Shown one piece after another: positions 1-8,706 of a DNA stretch of 64,000 bases; position 1 is the first letter of the stretch, and each line of letters begins with the position of its first letter. This DNA comes from Thermobacillus sp. ZCTH02-B1 (GTDB lineage: Bacteria; Bacillota; Bacilli; Paenibacillales; Paenibacillaceae). The notes beneath the pieces were generated by a model. It made no database searches. It was not told the origin of the DNA and worked only from the letters and a program-made list of their open reading frames with translations. Position numbers and translations under genes: made by a program. The stretch covers positions 150,778 to 214,777 of the forward strand of contig NZ_LZRU01000023.1 of assembly GCF_002159085.1 (NCBI RefSeq), in the 5' to 3' direction.

Positions 1-2
1 TG

Positions 3-1553
3 GAGCGGCTGACGATCATGCCCTATCTGTCGAACGATGTCATGGTCGCGATGAAGCTCAGGGCGGACGGCCGCTTCGACGAGGCCAGCGAGTATTCCCG
101 TCACCTCGCGGAGCGCGCGCTTCGCTTCACGCTGCCGAATCAGCTCCGCCAGACGCGCAACGATATTCTCGGCACCATCCTGGTGCTGGCGGACGGCTCG
201 GTCTATTCCGTCAACAACACGAACCAGCCGGTGGAGCCGGATCCCGACTATCCGTACGAACGGCAGGAGTGGTACCGCAAGGCGGTGGAGCATGACGGCC
301 GGGTGGCGTATATCAGCAGCCATCCGCAGGATTATTTCGGATCCGACCGGCAGGTGTTCTCCGTGGCCCGGCTGCTCAAGGACCCGGATTCCGGCAGGCC
401 GCTGGGCGTCATGATGGCGGACGCGGACAACATCATCCTGGAGAACATCATCCGCAACGTCCGGTTCAACGTGACGACCATTGTGGCGGTGCTCGACGAG
501 AACAATCGGCCGCTGTACGCGAACCGGCCGCTGACCGACGCGATGCTGGCCCAGCTGGCCGAAGGCCGGCAGACGGTGGCGGGACCGGACGACACCTACC
601 GCACCGTCGTCAAAACGGTGGAAAAGTCGGGCTGGAAAATCGCCGTGCTGTTCTCCAACCGGGAGTTTCAATCGAAGCTGGCCTGGCTTTACCGGATCGG
701 CCTGCTGTTCGCCGCGGGCGGCGTGCTGCTGACGCTGCTGCTCCACGTGTCGTTGACGCGCTGGATCGTCCGGCCGTTCACGGACATGGTGCGCGTCATG
801 AAGAAGGTGCAGCACGGCGATCTGGACCAGCAGATCGACATCAGGGGAAGGGACGAGATCGCCCAGCTCGGCTCCGCGCTCAACATCATGATTTCGCGGC
901 TCAAGGAGCTGATCGACCGGGAATACCGCGCCGAGCTCGGCAAGCGCAACGCGGAATTCCGGGCGCTGCAGTCCCAGATCCATCCGCATTTCCTGTACAA
1001 CACGCTGAACGGCCTGATCGGCCTGAACCGTTCCGGACAGCACCGGCAGCTCGAGAAGGCCATCCTGTCGCTGAGCGGCATGCTCCGCTACACGCTGGAA
1101 CAGGCGGACACCTCCACGCTCGGGCGCGAGATGGACTTCCTCGGGGCCTATCTGGAACTGCAGCAGCTCAGGTTCGGGAACCGGCTGGCCTATGACCTGG
1201 CGTACGATCCGGAGCTGGCCGATTTCCGGCTGCCGAAGCTGCTTCTCCAGCCGCTCGTCGAGAACGCCGTCATCCACGGGATCGAACCGCTGGACCGCCA
1301 GGGAAGGCTGACGATCCGGGCGGAGCGCGTGACGGAGCCGGACGGCGCGGGGGGATCGTGGGTTCGGATCCGGATCGAAGACGACGGAGCGGGGTTCGAC
1401 ATCGCCACGTCCGGCGAAGGCGTCGGCGTCGCGAACGTCCGCGAGCGGCTCGGGCTTTTCAACCGGGAAGCGAAGCTGATGCTGCGCAGTGTGCCGGGGA
1501 AGGGAACGACGACGGAGCTGCGGATTCCGGCCGGGGAGGTGACTGCCGGATGA
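3..1553 (+). CDS. YesM-type two-component sensor histidine kinase (5' partial)
   Basis: Membrane sensor kinase that phosphorylates the response regulator encoded next. The frame is open to the left window edge, so the true start and first membrane segment lie outside; the first visible Met is at position 18. Numbering from that Met, an extracellular sensing region occupies about residues 1-215, a membrane helix about 222-246, a HAMP linker to about 290, then the His-kinase motif QIHPHFLYN with the phospho-acceptor His at about 322, and an HATPase_c domain with N-box (VENAVIHG) and G-boxes (DDGAGF, GVGVANV). This is the layout of the YesM/LytS-like sugar-sensing kinases of Bacillales. Its TGA overlaps the ATG of the regulator gene, so the two are translationally coupled. 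The ligand is unknown; the neighbouring alpha-galactosidase suggests an alpha-galactoside (inference). Confidence 0.93.
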   Translation, partial: ERLTIMPYLSNDVMVAMKLRADGRFDEASEYSRHLAERALRFTLPNQLRQTRNDILGTILVLADGSVYSVNNTNQPVEPDPDYPYERQEWYRKAVEHDGRVAYISSHPQDYFGSDRQVFSVARLLKDPDSGRPLGVMMADADNIILENIIRNVRFNVTTIVAVLDENNRPLYANRPLTDAMLAQLAEGRQTVAGPDDTYRTVVKTVEKSGWKIAVLFSNREFQSKLAWLYRIGLLFAAGGVLLTLLLHVSLTRWIVRPFTDMVRVMKKVQHGDLDQQIDIRGRDEIAQLGSALNIMISRLKELIDREYRAELGKRNAEFRALQSQIHPHFLYNTLNGLIGLNRSGQHRQLEKAILSLSGMLRYTLEQADTSTLGREMDFLGAYLELQQLRFGNRLAYDLAYDPELADFRLPKLLLQPLVENAVIHGIEPLDRQGRLTIRAERVTEPDGAGGSWVRIRIEDDGAGFDIATSGEGVGVANVRERLGLFNREAKLMLRSVPGKGTTTELRIPAGEVTAG

Positions 1554-3064
1554 AAATCGTCATTGCCGATGACGAGCCGTTGGTGCGCGTCAGCCTGAAC
1601 AGCATGATCCAGGAGATGGAGGCATCGTGGGACATCGTCGGCGAAGCCGGAAGCGGGGAGGAGCTGCTGGATCTCCTCGCCGGACATCAGCCGGAAGTCG
1701 CGATCGTCGACATCCGCATGCCGAAGCTGGACGGCCTGGAAGCGATCCGCCGGGGCCGGGAGCTCTCGCCGCTGACGCGGTGGATCATCCTGTCGGGGTT
1801 TTCCGACTTCCAGTACGCGCAGCAGGCGCTCCGGCTCGGCGTGAACGAGTACCTGCTCAAGCCGGTCAACCCGGAGGAGCTGGAGAAGGCGCTCCACGCG
1901 GTCAGCGCGCAGAACCGGGAATACGCGTACCTGCTCAACTGCCAGTTCGAGAACCGGCTCATCGCGCTGGTCCACGGGCTGACGAACCCGGCTTCGGAAC
2001 CGAAGGACAGCCTGCTGCGCAAGGGACATTTCCAGGCGCTCGTGTTTCTCTTCGACAGCCCGATGGAGGCCCGGGAGCTGGAGCCGCTGAAGGGCGCGTT
2101 CATCGACGAACTGCGGCGGGCCGTGCCGGACTATCTCGTCTGCGGCCTGCAGCTGGCCCTGTTCACGATGACCGGAGCGGAGTATGTGCTCGCCGGCGTC
2201 TGGGATCCGGAACGGGCGGATGCGCGCGGAGCCGCGAGGCTGTTCTTCCGTCATGCGGAGGAGGCCGCCCGGCTGATCCGGAGCGGCGAACTGGCCGTCA
2301 CCGCGGTGCTGTCCGACCCCTGTGACTGCCGGGAACGGTTCTTCGGGCATCTCCGCGAAATCCAGGATCATGCCGGCTTTCATCTCGTATCCGGCATGAA
2401 CCGGACCTGGACGTATGCGCAGATGAAGCGGATGGCCGAACCGGAGGAGCGGCTGAAGCTCGGCCGCCTGCTCCTCCGGCTTGCGGGCGACTGCCGCAAC
2501 CGGCTGTATCTGAATTACCAGCACACGCTGGAGGAGATCGGCGCCCTCCTCGCCGGCATGCCGGAAGAGCTTCTGACCGGCGAGATCCGGCGCAACATCC
2601 GCGATTACGTCCGGTTGGCGTTCGGCGTGGAACTGGCGGACGATGACCGGACGGCCTGGATCCGGGAGCTGAAGGAGTGGGGCGAGCGCTGGCTGCGGCG
2701 GAACGCGGACGGGGCGGAGCCGCAGGATCTGGTCGATCAGATGCTCCGGTACATCGACCGGCATTACATGGAGAACCACATCAGCCTGAACCAGATCGCC
2801 GGTGAACTCAACGTGACGCCCAGCTACCTGAGCGCGCTGTTCCACAAGAAGACCGGCACGACATTCATCAAATATCTGACCCGGCTGCGGATCCTGAAGG
2901 CGAAGGAGCTGCTGCTCGGCACGAACCTGCAGGTCCGGCAGATCGCGGAGCGGGTCGGCTATCACAGCACCAGATATTTCACCAGACTGTTCGTGGACAT
3001 GGTCGGCGAATATCCGTCGGATTACCGGAAGAAGGCGAGGAGAGAAGAGCATGCCGATCCTTGA
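1550..3064 (+). CDS. YesN-type response regulator with AraC-family DNA-binding domain
   Basis: Cytoplasmic transcription factor of 504 residues. The receiver domain (about 1-120) has the acidic pocket D7/D8, phospho-acceptor D54 in VDIRMP and conserved K104 in LLKPVN. A long central region of about 260 residues is typical of YesN proteins and has no motif I recognise. The C-terminal ~100 residues form two AraC helix-turn-helix motifs (SLNQIAGELNVTPSYLS and VRQIAERVGYHSTRYFT). The start is the ATG overlapping the kinase stop. It probably activates the adjoining transporter and alpha-galactosidase genes (inference from context). Its 3' end overlaps the first permease by 14 nt. Confidence 0.93.
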   Translation: MKIVIADDEPLVRVSLNSMIQEMEASWDIVGEAGSGEELLDLLAGHQPEVAIVDIRMPKLDGLEAIRRGRELSPLTRWIILSGFSDFQYAQQALRLGVNEYLLKPVNPEELEKALHAVSAQNREYAYLLNCQFENRLIALVHGLTNPASEPKDSLLRKGHFQALVFLFDSPMEARELEPLKGAFIDELRRAVPDYLVCGLQLALFTMTGAEYVLAGVWDPERADARGAARLFFRHAEEAARLIRSGELAVTAVLSDPCDCRERFFGHLREIQDHAGFHLVSGMNRTWTYAQMKRMAEPEERLKLGRLLLRLAGDCRNRLYLNYQHTLEEIGALLAGMPEELLTGEIRRNIRDYVRLAFGVELADDDRTAWIRELKEWGERWLRRNADGAEPQDLVDQMLRYIDRHYMENHISLNQIAGELNVTPSYLSALFHKKTGTTFIKYLTRLRILKAKELLLGTNLQVRQIAERVGYHSTRYFTRLFVDMVGEYPSDYRKKARREEHADP

Positions 3065-3986
3065 TCGAGCGCGCGCGGGTGTCAGGGCGCTCGTCCGGCT
3101 CATCCCGGACCGGTGGCGCCATTCGCCGGTCTGGCTCAATCTGCTGTACGTGCCCGCGCTTCTGCTGTTCGGCGTTTTCATCCTCTATCCGTTCATCCGC
3201 GGCCTGATGTATTCCTTCACGAACTGGGACGGCTACTCCCAGACGTACAAATGGATCGGCTGGTCCAATTACCGGCGCATGTTCTCGGATCCGGACGTCG
3301 CGCGCGTCATCCGGAACACGTTCATCTACGGGCTTGGCAGCGCGCTGTTCCAGAACATCATCGGGCTTGCGTATGCGCTGTTCCTGAATCTGAACCTCCG
3401 CCTGCGCGGGCTGACGCGGACGATCGTCTATCTGCCCGCGATCATCAGCCCGCTGATCATGGGCTACATCTGGTATTTCTTCTTCCAGTACCACGGAGGG
3501 GCGATCAACGACATCGTGCTGCTGTTCTCCGACGAGCCCCTCAATCTGCTGGGAGATCCGGACCTGAACGTCTGGATGATCACGATCGTGAATACGTACC
3601 AGTTCTGCGGCGTCGCGATGGTGATTCTGCTCGCGGGCCTGCAGGTGATCCCGAAGGATTTCCAAGAGGCGGCGAAGATCGACGGGGCCGGCGCGCTGGC
3701 GCGGTTCCGCCACGTCACCTGGCCGCTCCTGGCGCCCGCGGTCACGGTCAGCGTCGTGCTGAACGTCATCGGCGGCCTGAAGCTGTTCGACGTGATCACC
3801 GCGCTGACGAACAGCGGGCCGGGCTATTCGTCCGCGTCCCTGTCGACGCTCATGTATCTGCTCTATTTCGGCAGGCAGGACGCGGGATACGCGGCGACGA
3901 TCGGCAACCTGATGTTCGTCATCATTTCCGTCGTGAGCTTCACGATCCTGTTCTACCTGAAGCGAAGGGAGACGCCGCTGGCATGA
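3051..3986 (+). CDS. ABC sugar transporter permease, MalF/UgpA-like
   Basis: Inner-membrane permease of 311 residues for a CUT1-type carbohydrate importer. Six hydrophobic segments are visible, starting with one at about residues 30-52, and the cytoplasmic EAA loop that docks the ATPase is present at about 205-225 (QEAAKIDGAGALARFRH). It is the first of a permease pair; the ATG of the second permease overlaps this gene's TGA. No solute-binding protein or ATPase gene is in the window. In Bacillales such loci often borrow a shared MsmX-like ATPase encoded elsewhere (family knowledge), and the binding protein may lie left of the window. Confidence 0.92.
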   Translation: MPILDRARAGVRALVRLIPDRWRHSPVWLNLLYVPALLLFGVFILYPFIRGLMYSFTNWDGYSQTYKWIGWSNYRRMFSDPDVARVIRNTFIYGLGSALFQNIIGLAYALFLNLNLRLRGLTRTIVYLPAIISPLIMGYIWYFFFQYHGGAINDIVLLFSDEPLNLLGDPDLNVWMITIVNTYQFCGVAMVILLAGLQVIPKDFQEAAKIDGAGALARFRHVTWPLLAPAVTVSVVLNVIGGLKLFDVITALTNSGPGYSSASLSTLMYLLYFGRQDAGYAATIGNLMFVIISVVSFTILFYLKRRETPLA

Positions 3987-4798
3987 GGAAGATCGCCTGG
4001 GTACGCGAAGGGCTCGCGCTGCTCATCTGTCTCATCCACGTGCTGCCCTTCTACATTCTGGCCACGACGTCGTTCAAGGCGCACGATGATTTTTCCTCCA
4101 AATGGGTCGCGCCGGGCTATCTCTATCTGGACAATTTCGTCAACGCCTGGCGGGAGGCGCATCTGGACCGGGCGTTTCTCAACAACGTGATCGTGACGGC
4201 CGGATCCGGGCTCCTGATCGTGCTGGTCGGCTCGATCGCGTCGTATCCGCTCGCGCGGTACCGGACGCGGCTGAACCGGGCGGTGTACGGCATTTTCGTG
4301 TCCGCGCTGATCGTGCCGCCGCTCACGATTCTCGTGCCGCTGTACCGGTTCATGGTGGACATCGGCGCGATGAACACGCTGTGGGGCATCATTCTGCTCC
4401 ATGTGACGTTCAGCCTGCCGATCACGATCTTCCTGTACACCGGCTTCATCAGCTCGATCCCGTTCGAGCTCGAGGAAGCCGCGCTGATCGACGGGGCGGG
4501 CCGGTTCCGCCTGTTCTACCTGATCCTGATGCCGCTTCTGAAACCGATTACGGCGACCGTCATCATCCTGACCTGCGTGAACATCTGGAACGACTACCAG
4601 TTCTCCGTGTTTTTCCTGCAGCGCTCGGAGATGCACACGATCACCGTCGCGCTGTCCGGATTTTTCAGCCAGTACAACAACTACATCGGCTGGGTGGCGG
4701 CCGGCTCGTTCCTCGGCGCCGTTCCGATCACGCTGGTGTACCTGTTCCTGCAGCGCTATTTCATTCAGGGCCTGTCTTCCGGCGCGGTGAAAGGCTGA
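3983..4798 (+). CDS. ABC sugar transporter permease, MalG/UgpE-like
   Basis: Second permease of the CUT1 importer, 271 residues with six predicted membrane segments. The EAA motif (LEEAALIDGAGRFRLFY) lies at about residues 165-182. The start ATG overlaps the preceding TGA (ATGA), indicating coupled translation and a 1:1 heterodimer with the upstream permease. It is followed after 40 nt by the alpha-galactosidase, so uptake and hydrolysis are probably co-expressed. Confidence 0.92.
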   Translation: MRKIAWVREGLALLICLIHVLPFYILATTSFKAHDDFSSKWVAPGYLYLDNFVNAWREAHLDRAFLNNVIVTAGSGLLIVLVGSIASYPLARYRTRLNRAVYGIFVSALIVPPLTILVPLYRFMVDIGAMNTLWGIILLHVTFSLPITIFLYTGFISSIPFELEEAALIDGAGRFRLFYLILMPLLKPITATVIILTCVNIWNDYQFSVFFLQRSEMHTITVALSGFFSQYNNYIGWVAAGSFLGAVPITLVYLFLQRYFIQGLSSGAVKG

Positions 4799-4838
4799 GG
4801 ACCGGGAAGGACGATCAGGCTGGGGGGAGGCTGGCTTG

Positions 4839-7052
4839 ATGGCGATTTTGTATGACGAGGTTCGAAGGATTTTTCATTTGCAGACGCCGGGAACCAGCTA
4901 CGTCATCGGGCTCGTGAAGGACGGCGCGGCGCCCGTCCATCTCTACTGGGGCCGGAAGATCCGGCCGGGCGCCGAAGAGCGGCTCCTGCGCCGGGGGTGG
5001 CGGCACGCGCCGGCGCCGTTTCCGGGCGACAACACGCTCTCGTACGACTGGCTGCCGCTGGAGTATCCCGGCTACGGCACGGGCGATTTCCGCCATCCGG
5101 CGTACGAGGCGCAGCTGGACGACGGCACGACGGCCGTGGAGCTCATCTACGACAGCCATCGCATTCTCCGCGGCAAGCCGCCGCTCGAGGGGCTGCCGGC
5201 CGTCTACGTCGAATCGGACGACGAGGCGGAGACGCTGGAGCTTGTGCTCGTGAACCGGTATTCGGGCCTGAAGGCGGTGCTCTCCTATACGGTGTTCGCG
5301 CGGCACGACGCGATCGCCCGGTCGGTGCGGTTCGTCCACGAGGGCGATCGGCCGATCCGGCTGCTCCGGGCGCTCAGCGCGAGCGTCGATCTGCCCGGCA
5401 GCCGTTATGACTGGCTTCACCTCAGCGGCGCCTGGCTGCGGGAGCGGATGATCGAACGGCGGCGGCTCACGACGGGCACGCAGGGCATCGAAAGCCGCCG
5501 CGGCGCGAGCAGCCACCAGCACAATCCGTTCATCGCCCTCCTGTCCCCGGACGCGGACGAGGATCACGGCGACGTGTATGCGATGAATCTCGTCTACAGC
5601 GGCAGCTTCGCGGCGCAGGCGGAGGTGGACCAGTACGGCACGACCCGCCTGTCGATCGGGTTGAACCCGTTCGATTTCGGCTGGCTGCTCGAGCCCGGCG
5701 AGTCGTTCCGGACGCCGGAGGCGATACTGGTCTACTCCGCGGAGGGGCTGGGGGCCATGTCGCGCACGTTCCACCGGCTGTACCGGACGCGGCTGTGCCG
5801 GGGCACGCACCGCGACCGGATCCGTCCGATTCTCATCAACAACTGGGAAGCGACGTACTTCGATTTCACCGAGGAGAAGCTGCTCGAGATCGCGCGGTCG
5901 GCCCGCGGGCTCGGCATCGAGCTGTTCGTGCTGGACGACGGCTGGTTCGGGAAGCGGAACGACGACACGTCGTCGCTCGGCGACTGGAAGGCGAACGAGC
6001 GGAAGCTGCCCGGCGGGCTCCGGCGGCTGGCGGAGCGGGTGCGGGACGAGGGCCTGCTGTTCGGGCTGTGGATCGAGCCGGAGATGGTGTCGCCGGACAG
6101 CGATCTCTACCGTGCGCACCCGGACTGGTGCCTCCACGTGCCGGGCCGGCGGCGGACGGAGATGCGGAACCAGCTCGTGCTCGATTTTTCGCGGGAAGAC
6201 GTGTGCGAAGCCGTGTACCGCATGATTGCGGACATCCTGTCCTCCGCGCCGATCGGCTATGTGAAATGGGACATGAACCGGAACATGACCGAGATCGGCT
6301 CCGCCGCCCTGCCGCCCGAACGGCAGCGGGAGACGGCGCACCGCTACATGCTCGGGCTGTACCGGGTGCTCGACCGGCTGACGCGCGAGTTCCCGCATGT
6401 GCTGTTCGAGGGCTGCGCGAGCGGCGGCGGGCGGTTCGACCCGGGCATGCTGCACTATATGCCCCAGACTTGGACGAGCGACAACACCGACGCGGTCGCC
6501 CGCCTGAAGATCCAGTACGGCACGAGCCTCGTCTATCCCGCGATCGCCACGGGCGCCCACGTGTCGGCCGTGCCGAACCACCAGACGGGCCGCGTCACGC
6601 CGCTCGACATGCGCGCGCACGCGGCGATGTCCGCCAACTTCGGGTACGAGCTGGACGCGACGGCCCTGACCGAGGAAGAGAAGGAGCAGCTGCGGCGGCA
6701 CGTCGCGCTGTACAAGGAGATCCGGCATCTCGTCCAGTTCGGCGACCTGTACCGGCTGCTCAGCCCGTTCGAGGGCGACGAGGCGGCCTGGATGTACGTG
6801 AGCGAAGATCGGGCGGAGGCGGTCGTGTTCTATTTCCGCGTGCTGGCCGAGGCGAACGGACCCTTCAGGCGCTTCCGGTTGAAGGGGCTGGACCCGGACG
6901 CCGCTTACCGGCTGGAGCCGCTTGACGGGCGGGAGGACGCGAACGGATCCGGGTCCGTGTACGGCGGGGATCAGCTCATGTGGGCGGGCCTGCATGCCGA
7001 GACGGGCCCCGGGGATTTCCGGAGCCGCCTGTGGCGGTTGACCCGGGTGTGA
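4839..7052 (+). CDS. Alpha-galactosidase, glycoside hydrolase family 36
   Basis: Hydrolyses terminal alpha-1,6-linked galactose from melibiose/raffinose-type oligosaccharides, here probably in the cytoplasm because no signal peptide is seen. The protein has 737 residues, the usual length for bacterial GH36. Diagnostic motifs: LDDGWFGKR at about 365-373, the nucleophile Asp at 478 in KWDMNR, CASGGGRFD, and the acid/base Asp at 548 in TSDNTDA. The start chosen is ATG 4839, behind a GGGGGGAGG ribosome binding site; a TTG sits directly before it. Substrate specificity beyond alpha-galactosides cannot be read from sequence. Confidence 0.95.
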   Translation: MAILYDEVRRIFHLQTPGTSYVIGLVKDGAAPVHLYWGRKIRPGAEERLLRRGWRHAPAPFPGDNTLSYDWLPLEYPGYGTGDFRHPAYEAQLDDGTTAVELIYDSHRILRGKPPLEGLPAVYVESDDEAETLELVLVNRYSGLKAVLSYTVFARHDAIARSVRFVHEGDRPIRLLRALSASVDLPGSRYDWLHLSGAWLRERMIERRRLTTGTQGIESRRGASSHQHNPFIALLSPDADEDHGDVYAMNLVYSGSFAAQAEVDQYGTTRLSIGLNPFDFGWLLEPGESFRTPEAILVYSAEGLGAMSRTFHRLYRTRLCRGTHRDRIRPILINNWEATYFDFTEEKLLEIARSARGLGIELFVLDDGWFGKRNDDTSSLGDWKANERKLPGGLRRLAERVRDEGLLFGLWIEPEMVSPDSDLYRAHPDWCLHVPGRRRTEMRNQLVLDFSREDVCEAVYRMIADILSSAPIGYVKWDMNRNMTEIGSAALPPERQRETAHRYMLGLYRVLDRLTREFPHVLFEGCASGGGRFDPGMLHYMPQTWTSDNTDAVARLKIQYGTSLVYPAIATGAHVSAVPNHQTGRVTPLDMRAHAAMSANFGYELDATALTEEEKEQLRRHVALYKEIRHLVQFGDLYRLLSPFEGDEAAWMYVSEDRAEAVVFYFRVLAEANGPFRRFRLKGLDPDAAYRLEPLDGREDANGSGSVYGGDQLMWAGLHAETGPGDFRSRLWRLTRV

Positions 7053-7110
7053 GATGGCGGCAATCTCCTTAATCGATGAGCATGTTCAAGCATGCTCCCC
7101 TTTTCCCGGA

Positions 7111-7160
7111 GGGAATGGCGGACGGGCCGATCGGGCGCGCCGCGGTTCCCGTTTTTTTTT
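7111..7160 (+). terminator. Rho-independent terminator after the alpha-galactosidase
   Basis: GC-rich hairpin with paired ends GGGAA (7111-7115) and TTCCC (7146-7150), a second paired block GCGG/CCGC inside, followed by G and nine T. It separates the sugar locus from the ispD-ispF unit. The rest of the 335-nt gap (7053-7387) holds only the ispDF promoter near its right end. Confidence 0.72.
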
Positions 7161-7318
7161 GGGCCGGTCAGCGGCCGGGACGGCGGCATCCTTGCGAAAA
7201 GCGCGGAGATTCCCTTGCGGACGGATCCGCCGCTGTTCCCGCCGCCTCCCGCCGGAGAAGCGCGACGCCTCCGTCGACTCCCGGCGCCGGCGCGCGCCGC
7301 CCCGAACGCCGTCGGCCG

Positions 7319-7348
7319 TTGAAGCGCCGGCGGCGCTGGTGTTATGAT
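7319..7348 (+). promoter_or_regulatory. Sigma-A promoter for ispDF
   Basis: TTGAAG at 7319-7324, 18-nt spacer, TATGAT at 7343-7348 preceded by an extended -10 TG (TGT). Transcription would start near 7355, some 30 nt before the chosen ATG. Confidence 0.6.
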
Positions 7349-7387
7349 AGGGGGGATATGCTGGCTGAAGGAAGGCGGGACTGCCGC

Positions 7388-8650
7388 ATGATGGAACAAT
7401 CGGCGGATCCGGGCGCCGCTTGGCCGGCCTGGAGCGCGGTCGTCGTCGCGGCGGGGCGCGGCTCGCGCATGGGAACGGACGAGCCGAAGCAGTATCTCGA
7501 ATTCGCGGGCAAGCCGATCCTGCTGTACGCGCTGGAACTGTTCGAGGCGATGCCGGAGATCGGCGAGATCGTGCTGGTGGCCGCCGCGGATGAGATCGGA
7601 CGGTGCGAGGCGCTGTGCCGGGAGCGCGGGCTGCGCAAGGTGCGGCGGATCGTCGCCGGCGGCGCGGAGCGGCAGCAGTCGGTATACCGCGGAATCGAGG
7701 CGGCGTCGGGCGACTGGGTGCTCGTGCACGACGCGGTGCGGCCGCTCGTGACGGCCGACGCGGTCCGGCGCTGCATGGCGCGCGCCCTTGAGACCGGCGC
7801 CGCGGTGCTCGCCGTGCCGGTTAAGGACACGATCAAAGTCGTGGACGAGGCCGGCCGGATCAAGGAGACGCCGGACCGCCGCGCGCTGCGGGCGGTGCAG
7901 ACGCCGCAGGCGTTCCGTCGCGGGCTGCTGCTCGCCTGTCACGAGCGGGCGGCGCGCGAGGGATTCGCCGCCACGGACGACGCGATGGTCGTCGAGCGGT
8001 ACGGCCATCCGGTGGCGGCGGCGGAGGGCGAATATGCGAACATCAAGATCACGACGCCGGACGATCTCGCGGCGGCGGAATGGCTGCTCAGGACCCGTCG
8101 TCCGGAGGCCGGGGCGGCTCCCGCGGGTTCGCCGGCGGGCGGGACGGAAGGAGCGGACGGCATGATCCGGATCGGACAAGGGTTCGACGTGCACGCGTTC
8201 GCGGAAGGGCGGCCGCTCGTCATCGGCGGCGTGACGATTCCCCACGAACGCGGCCTGCTCGGGCACTCGGACGCCGACGTGCTGCTGCACGCGATCGCGG
8301 ACGCGGTGCTCGGCGCGCTCGGGCTCGGCGATATCGGGAAGCATTTTCCCGACACCGATCCCCGATACAAGGACGCCGACAGCACGAAGCTGCTCGGGCA
8401 CGTCTGGTCGCTCGCGAAGGAGCGCGGATACCGGCTCGGCAACGTCGACGCGACGATCATCGCGCAGCGGCCGAAGATGGCGCCGCACATTCCGCGGATG
8501 GTCGAGACGATCGCGCGCGTGCTCGAAGCGGATGATCCGTCGCGGGTGAACGTGAAGGCGACGACGACCGAGCGGCTCGGGTTCACGGGCCGCGAAGAGG
8601 GAATCGCGGCGCAGGCGGTCGTCTGCCTCGTGAAGCGGGAACGGGAGTAG
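7388..8650 (+). CDS. ispDF: IspD-IspF bifunctional fusion (MEP isoprenoid pathway)
   Basis: One uninterrupted frame of 420 codons encodes both methylerythritol-4-phosphate cytidylyltransferase (IspD) and 2-C-methyl-D-erythritol-2,4-cyclodiphosphate synthase (IspF). The IspD part (about 1-232) has the CTP-binding loop AAGRGSRMG at 21-29, K34 in PKQY, and VHDAVRP at 113-119. A linker of about 25 residues rich in Ala, Gly and Pro follows. IspF starts at M259 (nt 8162) and is full length (162 residues) with D267 and H269 of GFDVHAF and the [10 protein letters not shown] metal-site motif. In Bacillus these are two genes (yacM, yacN). A good ribosome binding site, AAGGAG at 8148-8153, stands 8 nt before ATG 8162, so a separate IspF could also be made. 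The chosen start ATG 7388 has GGAAGG upstream; ATG 7391 is also possible. Confidence 0.88.
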   Translation: MMEQSADPGAAWPAWSAVVVAAGRGSRMGTDEPKQYLEFAGKPILLYALELFEAMPEIGEIVLVAAADEIGRCEALCRERGLRKVRRIVAGGAERQQSVYRGIEAASGDWVLVHDAVRPLVTADAVRRCMARALETGAAVLAVPVKDTIKVVDEAGRIKETPDRRALRAVQTPQAFRRGLLLACHERAAREGFAATDDAMVVERYGHPVAAAEGEYANIKITTPDDLAAAEWLLRTRRPEAGAAPAGSPAGGTEGADGMIRIGQGFDVHAFAEGRPLVIGGVTIPHERGLLGHSDADVLLHAIADAVLGALGLGDIGKHFPDTDPRYKDADSTKLLGHVWSLAKERGYRLGNVDATIIAQRPKMAPHIPRMVETIARVLEADDPSRVNVKATTTERLGFTGREEGIAAQAVVCLVKRERE

Positions 8651-8706
8651 ACGGCGGGCTTTCTTTTTCGGAAATCGGGAAATCGCAGCGGAAAGGGGTA
8701 GCGGTC

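Noticed and set aside
7076..7387. N-terminal extension of IspD to an ATG at 7076
   Set aside because: It would start before the terminator and promoter; residues are Arg/Pro-rich and unlike IspD. ATG 7388 gives a family-like start.
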